Below, piece after piece: positions 1-8,789 of a stretch of 64,000 nt of DNA. How positions within the stretch are numbered: the first letter of the stretch is position 1; every line of letters begins with the position of its first letter. The notes under the pieces are model-generated. The model did no database searches. It had not been told where the DNA came from and worked only from the letters and a program-made list of their open reading frames with translations. The position numbers were made by a program, and so were the translations under genes. Source of the stretch: Afipia sp. (GTDB lineage: Bacteria > Pseudomonadota > Alphaproteobacteria > Rhizobiales > Xanthobacteraceae); contig JAFVHU010000114.1 of the NCBI GenBank assembly GCA_017474385.1, forward strand, positions 81,295 to 145,294, written 5' to 3'.

Positions 1-1
1 C

Positions 2-118
2 CCCGGCGCCAACGGGATGTTTCGCTTCACTGACGCCAACCACAACGGCCTCGACCGGGAGTCGCAGTCGATGGTGATGCTGCAGGTTCAAGGCGGCAAG
101 TTCGTCACCGTGAAGTGA
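2..118 (+). CDS. ABC transporter substrate-binding protein, C-terminal end (partial)
   Basis: The window opens inside a gene whose last 38 codons are read in frame from base 2 to the TGA at 116-118. The peptide contains FRFTDANHNG and ends MLQVQGGKFVTVK, a tail typical of periplasmic binding proteins of the branched-chain-amino-acid (Peripla_BP_6, LivK-like) family. It lies 62 bases before a livH and so is almost certainly the binding protein of the livHMGF operon that follows. The start and signal peptide are outside the window. Family assignment rests on this short tail and on context. Confidence 0.7.
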   Translation, partial: PGANGMFRFTDANHNGLDRESQSMVMLQVQGGKFVTVK

Positions 119-180
119 CCTGCAGGGCGGGCGGTCTTGCAATCCGTCCGTCAGCGACCGAAGCAAAGCCTGGAGGTAAA

Positions 181-1062
181 ATGGATACCCTGCTGCAAAT
201 CCTGATCACGGGCCTCGTCGTCGGCTGCATTTACGGCATGGCGGCACTTGGTTTCACCATTGTGTACAATGCTACCAAACTGATCAATTTCGCCAACGGC
301 GAATTCCTGATGCTCGGCGGCGTTCTTCTTGCCTGCGCGGCGCAGGCCGCCAAACTGCCGATGTCGCTGGCGCTCCTGCTCGCTGTAGCGGGTGCGGCGC
401 TTACCGGCTGGCTGATGCAGCGCTGCATTCTCGATATGGCGATGGCGCGCAGTTCCGATCCGTTGACGCTGGTGATGCTGACCATCGGCGTGGCGCTCGC
501 CTTGCGCGGGGCAGCCGCGCTCGCCTTCGGGCGTGAAATCACGTTCGTGCCGGAATTCGGGCTTTTGCCGCTGGTGTTGATAGGCAACGTCTACATTCCG
601 AGCCAAGGCCTCTGGATCATCTTCGTCCTGGCGCTGACCAGCACCGTTTTGTGGTACATGTTCTCGAAAACCATGTTCGGCAAGGCAATGCGCGCCGCGA
701 GTCAAGAACCGAGGGCCGCCGCCCTTTGCGGCATCGAGCCGAAGCGCGCCGCCGCCATCGCCATGACCTTGGCGGGTGCGCTCGGTGGTTTGGCCGGCGC
801 GATGCTCGCCCCGATATCCGCAGCGTTCTACGAAAACGGCATCTTCCTTGGTCTCAAGGGCTTCGCGGCGGCTGTCGCCGGCGGGCTGGGCAACCCCATC
901 GGAGCTATTGTCGGTGGACTGTTGATCGGCGTTGTTGAGAGCCTGTCCGCCGGATACGTCGCCTCCGGCTTCAAGGATGCCGTCGGTTTTATCCTTCTCA
1001 TTCTCGTTCTAATCCTTAGGCCGCAGGGCCTCGTCGGTCGCGCCATCGTTACACGGGTCTGA
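181..1062 (+). CDS. livH: Liv-type ABC transporter permease (LivH family)
   Basis: Inner-membrane permease of a branched-chain-amino-acid-type (HAAT) ABC importer, 293 aa, the usual length. The start at 181 (MDTLLQIL) is chosen because GGAGG lies 5 bases upstream; a longer reading frame back to 115 would overlap the previous gene. About eight hydrophobic segments are visible, and the family motifs NFANGEFLMLGG near the N-terminus and GGLGNPIGAIVGG near residue 240 are present. It is the first permease of a livHMGF run with tiny gaps or ATGA overlaps, so it is cotranscribed. In this family substrates range from amino acids to aromatic and fatty acids; the substrate here is not evident. Confidence 0.9.
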   Translation: MDTLLQILITGLVVGCIYGMAALGFTIVYNATKLINFANGEFLMLGGVLLACAAQAAKLPMSLALLLAVAGAALTGWLMQRCILDMAMARSSDPLTLVMLTIGVALALRGAAALAFGREITFVPEFGLLPLVLIGNVYIPSQGLWIIFVLALTSTVLWYMFSKTMFGKAMRAASQEPRAAALCGIEPKRAAAIAMTLAGALGGLAGAMLAPISAAFYENGIFLGLKGFAAAVAGGLGNPIGAIVGGLLIGVVESLSAGYVASGFKDAVGFILLILVLILRPQGLVGRAIVTRV

Positions 1063-1065
1063 GCC

Positions 1066-2031
1066 ATGACCACTTCGACATCGAATTCCAACCTCCGGCA
1101 TGACGCGGTTATCCTCGCAGGCCTTGCTGTGGTTCTTACGCTCGCAGAACTAGCGCTGACCAGCCAGTTCCATCGCTCGATTCTGATCCTGTCGATGATC
1201 CACGCTATCGCGGCCATTGGCCTTACGTTGCTGCTGGGCTACGCAGGGCAGGTCTCGCTCGGCCAAGGCGCCTTCATGGGCATTGGCGCTTATGCGGCGG
1301 CCTTTGCCCTGCAGAAGCTGGCGCTGCCAGCGCCCGTGGCGCTGGTGGCTGCGGTGCTATTGCCGGGGCTGCTCGGCTTCTTGATCGCCCGACCGATCCT
1401 GCGCCTGTCGGGCCACAATCTCGCGCTGGGCACATTGGCGCTCGGCGCCGTGTTTTTCGTCGTGGCGGCGCAATGGCGCAGCGTTACCGGTGGCCTCGAC
1501 CCCGGTATCGTCGATCTGCCGAGTCTGGCGATCGCGGGTTTCAGCCACGAGCGTATACTCTACATTCTGGCGGGCATCTCGTTGCTGTCGGCGATCGCCG
1601 TCGCCGTATCACTCGTAGACGGGCGGTTCGGGCGCGGCCTGATGGTGCTAAGAACATCCGAACTCGTTGCCGCTTGCATGGGCGTCGATACGGTTCGGGC
1701 CAAGTCTATGGTCTTCGCCATCGCCGCCGCTTTGTCCGGCCTGTCTGGCGCTCTTCTGGCGCTTTATCTACGCTCATTCAACGCCAGCGCCTTCGGTGTC
1801 GGGCTCTCCATCGAGCTTTTGATGATGGTCATCCTCGGGTCGCTTTCGACCGTCTGGGGCGCGATCTTCGGCGCCTTCGCCATCATAGTCCTGCCCAACC
1901 TACTCGAAGGCTTCGATCACGCCAAACACCTAATCTATGGTCTTGTCATGGTAGGCATCATGATGTTCGCTCCCCGGGGTCTTGGAGAAACGTTGTTCCG
2001 CCTTGTCACCCGCAAGAGAAGCGTCGCATGA
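1066..2031 (+). CDS. livM: Liv-type ABC transporter permease (LivM family)
   Basis: Second permease subunit, 321 aa, with about nine membrane segments and the LivM signature GYAGQVSLGQGAFMGIGAY around residue 60. It starts three bases after the livH stop and its TGA overlaps the livG start (ATGA at 2028-2031), so the two are translationally coupled. It pairs with the LivH above to form the membrane channel of the importer. No defects seen. Confidence 0.9.
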   Translation: MTTSTSNSNLRHDAVILAGLAVVLTLAELALTSQFHRSILILSMIHAIAAIGLTLLLGYAGQVSLGQGAFMGIGAYAAAFALQKLALPAPVALVAAVLLPGLLGFLIARPILRLSGHNLALGTLALGAVFFVVAAQWRSVTGGLDPGIVDLPSLAIAGFSHERILYILAGISLLSAIAVAVSLVDGRFGRGLMVLRTSELVAACMGVDTVRAKSMVFAIAAALSGLSGALLALYLRSFNASAFGVGLSIELLMMVILGSLSTVWGAIFGAFAIIVLPNLLEGFDHAKHLIYGLVMVGIMMFAPRGLGETLFRLVTRKRSVA

Positions 2032-2810
2032 GCAGCACGCCTCTGGCTTCGATCAAGGGCCTGTCGAAGCGATTCGGCGGCATTGCGGCCGTGTCTGACG
2101 TGTCGTTCGACCTGGTCGCCGGGGAAGTCACGGCGCTGATAGGTCCGAATGGCGCAGGCAAGACCACGCTGATCAATCTCGTTACGGGTGTTCTCGCCTG
2201 CGACGGTGGCACAATCAGCCTCGAAGGAGAGGACATCACCGCTCGGCCGACGCATCAGCGCGGCACGGCCGGCATCGCGCGAACGTATCAGACCCCGCAG
2301 ATAGCGCATGGCATGAGTGTTCTGACCAACGTAATGGCGGGCGCTTACCGGTTCGGCCAGCATGGCCTGTTGAGTTCCGTGTTCCGACCCTGGGTGGTCA
2401 TGAAAGAAAATGACGAAATGGCTGCTCGCGCCGCGCAGTGTCTTACGCGTGCGGGCGTCGCCGAGCAGTGGTGGCAGCGTCTGGCGACGGATCTGCCCTA
2501 TGGGCTTCAGCGCCGCGTCGAAATCGCCCGCTCATTGGCGCAAGATCCCAAGCTGCTGTTGCTGGACGAGCCCGCCGCGGGCCTCAATCCAAGCGAAACG
2601 GCGGACCTGTCGCGTCTGCTTTCTGAGATCGCCGCAGATGGCCGCGCCGTCCTGCTTGTCGAACACGACATGGGCATGGTGATGTCGATTTCCTCGCATA
2701 TCGTTGTGGTGAATTTCGGTCGCAAGCTTGCAGAGGGTACGCCGAAAGACATCGCATCGAACAAGGACGTGATTGCTGCCTACCTCGGCGCGGATGAGGC
2801 GGTGGCCTGA
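2028..2810 (+). CDS. livG: Liv-type ABC transporter ATP-binding protein (LivG family)
   Basis: Cytoplasmic ATPase of the same importer, 260 aa. Walker A reads GPNGAGKTTL, Walker B LLLLDEPAAGL and the H-loop VEHDMGMV, all intact. LivG members carry the longer insert after Walker A seen here. The start ATG overlaps the livM stop by four bases; a much longer open frame upstream runs antisense-free through livM but has no family similarity before the methionine at 2028. Next gene livF begins one base after its stop. Confidence 0.9.
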   Translation: MSSTPLASIKGLSKRFGGIAAVSDVSFDLVAGEVTALIGPNGAGKTTLINLVTGVLACDGGTISLEGEDITARPTHQRGTAGIARTYQTPQIAHGMSVLTNVMAGAYRFGQHGLLSSVFRPWVVMKENDEMAARAAQCLTRAGVAEQWWQRLATDLPYGLQRRVEIARSLAQDPKLLLLDEPAAGLNPSETADLSRLLSEIAADGRAVLLVEHDMGMVMSISSHIVVVNFGRKLAEGTPKDIASNKDVIAAYLGADEAVA

Positions 2811-2811
2811 A

Positions 2812-3537
2812 ATGACCGAGCTTCTCTCTATTGCCGATTTGAAGGCTGGCTACGGCCCGGTCGAAGTGCTTCACGGCATTTCCATCGCCATTCGAAAAGG
2901 TGAAATCTTCTCCATCGTCGGCGCCAACGGCGCCGGGAAATCGACGCTTCTCAATACGATTTCAGGCTTCAACCCGATCCGCTCCGGCGCCATCGTGTTT
3001 GACGGACGACCGATTGCTGGAACCGCTCCAGCAATGATCGCGCGCGCTGGCCTACGTCATGTGCCGGAAGGACGACGCGTTTTTGCCGAGATGACGGTGG
3101 AAGAAAACCTGTCTCTCGGCGGCTATGGCCAGCCGCATGCTGAAGTCGCCGATCGGATCGACCGGATTTACGAGCTGTTTCCGCGCCTCGTAGAGCGGCG
3201 GACGCAGGCGGCGGGCACTATGTCCGGCGGCGAGCAGCAGATGTTGGCCATTGGCAGGGCCCTGGCGGCTAAACCAAGGGTGCTGATGCTTGATGAGCCA
3301 TCGATGGGGCTCGCACCTCAGGTCGTTGCTGAAATATTCCGCCTGATCTTGCGCATGCGACACGAATTGGGACTTGGGATACTTCTGGTTGAGCAAAATG
3401 CCAAAGCAGCGCTGCGTATCGCAGACCGCGCCTGCGTGCTGTCTCTGGGGCAGATCACTCTGCGCGGCGCAGGCGCAGATCTCTTGAATGATCCGAGTGT
3501 CGTCGAGGCGTTTCTTGGGGGGAACGCGGCTACTTGA
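2812..3537 (+). CDS. livF: Liv-type ABC transporter ATP-binding protein (LivF family)
   Basis: Second ATPase subunit, 241 aa. Walker A GANGAGKSTLL, signature MSGGEQQML and Walker B VLMLDEPSMGLAP are present. The start at 2812 (MTELLSIAD) directly follows the livG stop. It is the last functional gene of this operon: the next reading frame begins in the livF stop (TGATG) but is a broken acyl-CoA synthetase. Confidence 0.9.
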   Translation: MTELLSIADLKAGYGPVEVLHGISIAIRKGEIFSIVGANGAGKSTLLNTISGFNPIRSGAIVFDGRPIAGTAPAMIARAGLRHVPEGRRVFAEMTVEENLSLGGYGQPHAEVADRIDRIYELFPRLVERRTQAAGTMSGGEQQMLAIGRALAAKPRVLMLDEPSMGLAPQVVAEIFRLILRMRHELGLGILLVEQNAKAALRIADRACVLSLGQITLRGAGADLLNDPSVVEAFLGGNAAT

Positions 3538-3900
3538 TGGAAACCCACCGCATCTCCGAGTCAGGACCGGATCGCGAACTGCTTGGATCGCTGCGTGCTC
3601 TTACAGGACTGGATACCCCCGCAACCATAGAGCGTTTCGAGACCGAGTATCCGAATGCAACTTTCTGGGCGACGTTCGGTCAATCCGAAGCCTCGGGCTT
3701 GGCGATGCTTTCGCCGTACCGCGACCGTCCGAAATCCGCGGGCCGGCCGCTGTTTTGGCGCAGCATCGCGGTCGTCGATGGCGATGACCGCGCGAATCCG
3801 GCCGGCGAAATCATCGACTTCGTGAACGGACAAATCGCTCGCTACAAACGGCCGAAGCACGTTGTGTTGGTCGATAAACTTCCGAGGACTGCGGGGGCGA
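3537..3900 (+). pseudogene. Acyl-CoA synthetase (AMP-binding) relic with internal deletion
   Basis: About 120 codons in frame from an ATG that overlaps the livF stop. The first part (FGQSEASGLAML, then GRPLFW and NPAGEI) resembles the middle of AMP-forming acyl-CoA ligases; it is joined without a frameshift to IARYKRPKHVV and VDKLPRTAG, which resemble the region close to the C-terminal end of the same family. In intact ligases roughly 80-100 residues, including the hinge and the GWxxTGD segment, lie between these two blocks. Both the N-terminal half with the P-loop-like YTSGTTG motif and the catalytic hinge are therefore missing. The open frame continues to 4616 only as antisense of the next relic. 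A ligase in this position would have activated the acid imported by livHMGF. Confidence 0.75.
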
Positions 3901-3973
3901 CCTCGATCGGGCTGCTGTTAAATCAGCGCACGGCAGACGTAGCGGTAAAGGTAACCCGCCACGACGGGCTGCC

Positions 3974-4644
3974 TCATCCGACCGCGGCAGAGAGGCGCCG
4001 AATACCATCGCGCCATTCCCGCTGTAGCCGCGCGCAGAGTTCTGCGACCGGAATGATGTCGTTGACGCCGCCGACTCCCTGTCCCGCGGTCCAGATATCC
4101 TTCCACAGTTTCGGGCTGATCTCGCGCGCGACGTTGAAGCTGCTGTGGTCCTTCGGGTTGTCGTACGGGCGGTTCAGCGTCTGGGCGAGAAAGCTGGCGC
4201 CGGCCACCCGCACCGGCACAGACGGCAATGATCCCGTCGGCGTTGGCGTCGAGCGCCTTCTTGGCATGCTTCATCGTGGTCGCGTCGTGGAACACCAGCC
4301 CGCCATAGGTATGTATGGCGTCGGTCAGTTCTCGCGTAATTCCGAGGGTCGTGATGACGATGGGAATTTCATGACGGATGGCCGCGGCGAAGTCTGCCGC
4401 GTGCCGAGGATTGGTGGAGTGAACGACGAATTGCGCACCAAAGGGCGCGCAATGTTGCCCGGCGAGCCGGCCGCGTATGTCGGCCAGCCACGCTTCGAAA
4501 CCGTCCGTCGTGCGCTGGTTGAGCACCGGAAAGGTGCCGATCACGCCAGCTTGACAGGTCTCAACGACCAGATCCGGTCCCGAGAAACATCGGCGCTGCC
4601 ATCACCGGAATTTTGAGATGCCATCGCAGTCGATCAGGTAGCAT
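3974..4644 (-). pseudogene. Nitronate monooxygenase relic
   Basis: Read on the minus strand, the sequence matches the intact paralogue at 15787-16758 in pieces. The likely start (MLPDRLRW) is at 4644. After the motif APMFL a deletion of five bases relative to the paralogue shifts the frame and gives a TGA; the next block (GVIGTFPVLN to HDATTMKHAKKALDA) is in a new frame and breaks after ICAVCAGAGG-like sequence, with the central ~80 residues missing. The C-terminal block (LWKDIWTAGQGVGGV) is again in another frame. A flavin enzyme of the NMO family is thus inactivated by at least two lesions. Confidence 0.8.
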
Positions 4645-4674
4645 ATCGGATGCCGATTGCCAGAGGAAACGTGG

Positions 4675-5448
4675 TCAACGCGACTGCATGCGGGCGCCTG
4701 CATCCAGATCGAGCGTGGTCGCGTTCAGGTACGAGTTCTCGACGATATGTTGCACCAGCCGGGCAAATTCCCGCGGTTGTCCCATCCGGTTCGGATACAG
4801 GATCATGCGATCGACGATCGACTGAGAGACATTGTCCGGAATGCCTGCGACCATTGCGGTATCGAACAGCCCCGGCGCGATCGAGACTATGCGGATACCG
4901 TGTGGCGCCAAGTCGCGGGCAACTGGAAGCGTCAGGCCGATTACGCCCGCCTTGCTGGCGCTGTAGGCCGCTTGACCGACCTGCCCTTGGGATGCAGCGC
5001 CCGATGCCGTGTTGACGATGACGCCGCGCTCGCCACCCTCGGCGTCAGGGGTGTTCCTGGTCATCGCGAGCGCAGCGAATCTGATGACATTGAAGGTACC
5101 GGTCAGGTTGATCGCGATCACCTTGTTCCACGTCGCGATCGGGAACGGCTCGCCTTTTGATACGGTCTTGGCGGCATCGGCGACCCCCGCGCAATTCACT
5201 GCGACATGAACGCCGCCGAACGCGGCGACGACCGCCGCGATCCCGTCTTTCACGCTGCTCTCTTCGGCGACATCGACGACGCGCGCCAGGCACGCATCGC
5301 CGAGGTTCGACTTTAGTGCCTGCAATTTTTTCTCGTCGCGATCGAAACCGGCGATACGCACGCCGGCCGCGGCGAGCACCTTGCAGGTCGCAAGCCCCAG
5401 TCCAGAAGCGGCACCCGTCACTACGGCAATCTTGCCATGAAGCTCCAT
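4675..5448 (-). CDS. Short-chain dehydrogenase, 3-hydroxyacyl-CoA dehydrogenase type II-like
   Basis: A 257-residue classical SDR. The NAD-binding TGAASGLG is near residue 11, an acidic residue follows in FDRDEK (NAD preference), then NCAG and the catalytic Ser (TASGAAS) and YSASK. The spacing and the GQVGQAAYSASKAG stretch resemble the HSD10/type II 3-hydroxyacyl-CoA dehydrogenases, so it probably oxidises a 3-hydroxyacyl-CoA. It is the last gene of a minus-strand operon with the thiolase (19-base gap) and CoA-transferase, which fits a beta-oxidation role. Other alcohol substrates cannot be ruled out. Confidence 0.85.
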   Translation of the reverse strand: MELHGKIAVVTGAASGLGLATCKVLAAAGVRIAGFDRDEKKLQALKSNLGDACLARVVDVAEESSVKDGIAAVVAAFGGVHVAVNCAGVADAAKTVSKGEPFPIATWNKVIAINLTGTFNVIRFAALAMTRNTPDAEGGERGVIVNTASGAASQGQVGQAAYSASKAGVIGLTLPVARDLAPHGIRIVSIAPGLFDTAMVAGIPDNVSQSIVDRMILYPNRMGQPREFARLVQHIVENSYLNATTLDLDAGARMQSR

Positions 5449-5467
5449 GAAATATCCTCGTTGTCTT

Positions 5468-6706
5468 CTATTTGCTCAGGATGGTCACGCACGCCACCGC
5501 TTCTTCGATACCGTGCAGTCCGCCGCCATTTTCGGCGATCGCGATCCGCGCGCCGTCGACCTGGCGGGCCCCGGCCTCATGACGCAGTTGCGCGACAAGT
5601 TCGTGGACCTGCGCGAGGCCGGTGGCGCCGACCGGATGCCCCTTCGACTCCAGCCCTCCCGACGGATTGACCGGGACGCGCCCGCCGATGGCGGTTTCGC
5701 CGCGTTCGCTGATGGCGCCGCCGTCGCCAAAGGCGCACAGGCCGAGATTTTCGATCTGGATGATCTCGCCCATGGCGGTGGCATCATGCACTTCGGCAAC
5801 TGAGATATCGCCCGGACCGACGCCCGCCTTTTCGTAAGCGCGCCTGGCGGCGCGTGCGGTGCAATGGTTTTCGACGTCCGAAGGGTCACGGTCGCTGCCG
5901 GTCTGGACCACGGATGCCAGCACCCGGATCGCGCGCGACCGATCGATGCCATAGCGCTTCAGTCCCGCTGCAGTTGTCACCACAACCGCCGCGGCGCCGT
6001 CCGATACCGGCGAACACATCGGCAGCGTCAACGGATAAGTGATCGGCGGCGCGCTCAGCACCTCGTCAATGGAATAGGGCGTACGAAACTGTGACAGCGG
6101 ATTTTCAACGGAGTGTCGGTGATTCTTCGCCGCGACTGCGGCGATCTGGCGCTGCGTCGTTCCGAAACGCGCCATGTGAAAGCGGGAGAACGCCGCATAA
6201 ACATCCATGAATACGCTGTAGGGCTTGTCGGACGTTGTGCCGGGCGGCGGATCGATGCCTTCGCCAAGCTTCATGAGCCGCTCGCCGATTTCGTCCTTGC
6301 GGCTGATGTCCCAGGCGCTGTCGAATGACCCGAACATAAGCTCGCGATCCCTCGAGAACATCTTCTCGGCACCAACCGCAAGCGCGACGTCTCCGTCGCC
6401 TGCTTTCAGGAAGGTGACGGCCAGGTTCAGCGCCGAGCTGCCGCTCGCGCACGCGTTCTCGATGTTGACGACCGGGATCTGCCCGATCCCCATCGACCGC
6501 AACGCGATCTGACCGCGCACCATGTGCTGCTTTTCCATGTGTCCTTGCGACGCGTTGGCGAAGTAGGCGGCTTCCAATGCCGTGGTCGCGAGGCCGGCAT
6601 CCGCGAGCGCTGCGTTGACCGCCTCCTTCGTCATCGTCTTGATGTCCTTGTCGAGCATGCGGCCAAACGGCGTCATGCCCACGCCCACGACGTATACGTC
6701 TTCCAT
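5468..6706 (-). CDS. Thiolase / acetyl-CoA acetyltransferase (SCP-x-like)
   Basis: A thiolase-fold protein of 412 aa. The nucleophilic cysteine lies in ENACASGSSA near residue 85 and the C-terminal catalytic block NPSGGLESKGHPVGATG carries the conserved His; the second cysteine of classical thiolases is not obvious, as is usual for the sterol-carrier-protein-x/lipid-transfer group. Start at 6706 (MEDVYVVG) is preferred over 6721 because GGGAG sits eight bases upstream. It would cleave a 3-ketoacyl-CoA made by the neighbouring SDR. It lies between the SDR and CoA-transferase genes in one operon. Confidence 0.85.
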   Translation of the reverse strand: MEDVYVVGVGMTPFGRMLDKDIKTMTKEAVNAALADAGLATTALEAAYFANASQGHMEKQHMVRGQIALRSMGIGQIPVVNIENACASGSSALNLAVTFLKAGDGDVALAVGAEKMFSRDRELMFGSFDSAWDISRKDEIGERLMKLGEGIDPPPGTTSDKPYSVFMDVYAAFSRFHMARFGTTQRQIAAVAAKNHRHSVENPLSQFRTPYSIDEVLSAPPITYPLTLPMCSPVSDGAAAVVVTTAAGLKRYGIDRSRAIRVLASVVQTGSDRDPSDVENHCTARAARRAYEKAGVGPGDISVAEVHDATAMGEIIQIENLGLCAFGDGGAISERGETAIGGRVPVNPSGGLESKGHPVGATGLAQVHELVAQLRHEAGARQVDGARIAIAENGGGLHGIEEAVACVTILSK

Positions 6707-6723
6707 GGCGGCGGCTCCCATTC

Positions 6724-7839
6724 TCAGGTTATATTCTGTGCCCTTAGCGACAGTTCGGACAGCACTTCCTCCGTGTGTTCGCCGAGGCCAGGCACGCCCC
6801 GCGTCGGTCCCGGATGGTGGCCGTCAATAATCAAGGGTTGCGCGACATAGCGGCGACGCCTGCCATCGCTGTCGGCCACCTCGCCGAACAGCCCCCGTTC
6901 GATGAAGTGCGGGTCGGCCGCGACTTCGTCAATTGCGCTGACGGGACCCCAGGGGATTCCCGCGGCGTCAAGCTTGTCGGCCCATTGGCCGCGTGGCGCG
7001 GCGGCGATGGCCTTGCCGATGCGCGCAACCAGTTCGACTTCCCGTCGGGTTCGTTGCGCGCGTTTCAGATCAGCTACGTCCTCCATGCCGATCAGCGTGC
7101 AAAGCGGCCGCCAGAACCAGTCCTCATGCGCGATCGACAGCGACAGCAGCTTGCCGTCCTGGCATTCGAACAGACCATAAGCGGGCTCTGCCGCGATGTC
7201 GGCGAGCGGCTCGCCGTTCATCGCCGGGCCAACCATGACCGACATCCACGATACCAGCCCGTCGGTCATCGACACGTCGATATACGCCCCCTTTCCCATG
7301 CGCGCGCGCGCCAGCAGCGCCGCAAGCACGCCGAGCGCCGCAAACATCCCCGATGAAAGGTCGCCAACCGCGATATCGCTCGGAAGCTGCGTCGAACGCG
7401 TTGCGGCCTGGGCGTGCAGGAATCCGGCGAGAGCCTGGTAGGAGAGATCATGGGCGGGTCGGTCGCGGTAGGGGCCGGTCTGTCCGAAGCCGGAGATCGA
7501 CGCATAGACCAAACGGGGATTGATCGAGGCCATCGCCTCATAACCCAGCCCCAGCCGCTGCATGGTGCCGGGCCGAAACCCTTCCAGCAGGACGTCGGCA
7601 GAAGCGACGAGATCCCGGAACCGCTGCTTGTCGCCGTCCGCCTTGAGATCGAGCGCCACCGAGCGCTTGTTGCGATTGAGCGCGGCGTGGAACGCCGGAA
7701 ACTGCCGCGCGGGATCTCCGATGCCCGGACGCTCGACGAGGATGACGTCGGCCCCAAGATCGGCCATCAGAAGCGTCGCGTAGGGCCCGGGATATTGCTC
7801 AGCCAGGCTGACAATACGAATACCCTCGAGCTGCAACAT
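6724..7839 (-). CDS. Class III CoA-transferase (CaiB/BaiF family)
   Basis: 371 aa; the N-terminal LSLAEQYPGPYAT and ADLGADVI and the motif DLSSGMFAALGVLAAL, which contains the aspartate expected to form the CoA-aspartyl intermediate, place it in family III CoA-transferases. These move CoA between carboxylic acids or act as racemases. First gene of the minus-strand operon with thiolase and SDR; its promoter shares the 7840-7963 divergent region with a crotonase gene and contains a candidate TetR operator. Acid substrate unknown. Confidence 0.85.
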   Translation of the reverse strand: MLQLEGIRIVSLAEQYPGPYATLLMADLGADVILVERPGIGDPARQFPAFHAALNRNKRSVALDLKADGDKQRFRDLVASADVLLEGFRPGTMQRLGLGYEAMASINPRLVYASISGFGQTGPYRDRPAHDLSYQALAGFLHAQAATRSTQLPSDIAVGDLSSGMFAALGVLAALLARARMGKGAYIDVSMTDGLVSWMSVMVGPAMNGEPLADIAAEPAYGLFECQDGKLLSLSIAHEDWFWRPLCTLIGMEDVADLKRAQRTRREVELVARIGKAIAAAPRGQWADKLDAAGIPWGPVSAIDEVAADPHFIERGLFGEVADSDGRRRRYVAQPLIIDGHHPGPTRGVPGLGEHTEEVLSELSLRAQNIT

Positions 7840-7923
7840 GACGATGTCTCTTCCCCGGATATGCAGAGCCTAAGCTTGCAGATTTTATTCGTTGGTCTAT
7901 AATTTTACTGACTAAATTATTAA

Positions 7924-7939
7924 TTGACCCAAAAGTCAA
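7924..7939. promoter_or_regulatory. Candidate TetR operator A in divergent promoter
   Basis: TTGAC-N6-GTCAA inverted repeat in the divergent region between the CoA-transferase and crotonase genes. The same half-sites and spacing recur at 15725 and 18813. An AT-rich stretch with a second imperfect dyad (around 7905-7917) lies beside it. Binding by the TetR protein at 16861-17487 is inference. Confidence 0.5.
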
Positions 7940-7963
7940 ATACTTGTTGTCGAGGTGAGAACA

Positions 7964-8770
7964 GTGACGACGTCTGAAAAGATCAAGCCGGAGCAAAGCG
8001 TTCTGGTCGAAGTTCGTGCCGATGCGGTATGGATCACGCTCAATCGGCCGACGGCGCTCAACGCGATTACGCCCGACATGGTGGCGGGAATTACCGCCGC
8101 TCTAACGCATGCCGATGATCCGGCGATCAAGGCCGTGGTGCTGATGGGCACCGGGCGTGCCTTTTGCGCCGGAGCCGATTTGAAATACGTCAATAGCGCG
8201 ACGCAGGGCGATGCACCCGCCGCGACGCGGTTCCTCGACGCCGTCCTCGACATGATGGCACGACTGGAGACCTGTCCGCGGCCGGTCATCGCCGCAGTCA
8301 ATGGGTTGGCCCTAGCGGGCGGCCTGGAGTTGGTGCTGTGCTGCGATCTGGTTATCGCAGCGCGGTCAGCGAAGCTTGGTGACGCGCATGCCAATTTCGG
8401 TCTGCTGCCGGGCGGCGGCAGTTCGGTGCGGCTGCCTCGAAAAATCGGTCCGACCCGTGCGAAATATCTGCTGTTTACTGGCGATTTCGTGCCCGCCGAC
8501 GATCTGGTTGCCTGCGGTCTCGTCAACGAGGTCGTCGATGACGCCGAACTGACGGCGGCGGTCGAGCGCTTGGCCGCCAAGCTCGGGTCCAAGAGCTCGC
8601 TGGTGCTCCGCCGCATGAAGGCGCTGGTCGCCGACGGTCTCGAACAACCAAAGGAGGTTGCTCTCAGGCTCGAATTGCTCGCAAGCGAAGTCCACGCCCA
8701 TAGCCACGATATGAAAGAGGGACTTGCCGCATTCGAGCAAAAGCGCAAGCCGTCGTTCATCGGCCGCTGA
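7964..8770 (+). CDS. Enoyl-CoA hydratase/isomerase (crotonase) family protein
   Basis: 268 aa from the GTG at 7964, chosen because GAGG lies eight bases upstream; a GTG at 7955 overlaps that site. The oxyanion-hole blocks FCAGADL and GLALAGGLEL are present, and the glutamate in GGLEL matches one catalytic acid of crotonases. At the place of the second catalytic glutamate (normally ...PE.. before LGIIPG) this protein has GDAHANFGLLPG, so that acid is replaced. It may therefore be an isomerase, hydrolase or other crotonase-fold enzyme instead of a standard hydratase. Divergent from the CoA-transferase and convergent with the LivF gene, 19 bases away. Confidence 0.85.
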   Translation: MTTSEKIKPEQSVLVEVRADAVWITLNRPTALNAITPDMVAGITAALTHADDPAIKAVVLMGTGRAFCAGADLKYVNSATQGDAPAATRFLDAVLDMMARLETCPRPVIAAVNGLALAGGLELVLCCDLVIAARSAKLGDAHANFGLLPGGGSSVRLPRKIGPTRAKYLLFTGDFVPADDLVACGLVNEVVDDAELTAAVERLAAKLGSKSSLVLRRMKALVADGLEQPKEVALRLELLASEVHAHSHDMKEGLAAFEQKRKPSFIGR

Positions 8771-8789
8771 AACGCTTTCTGCGCCTCAA

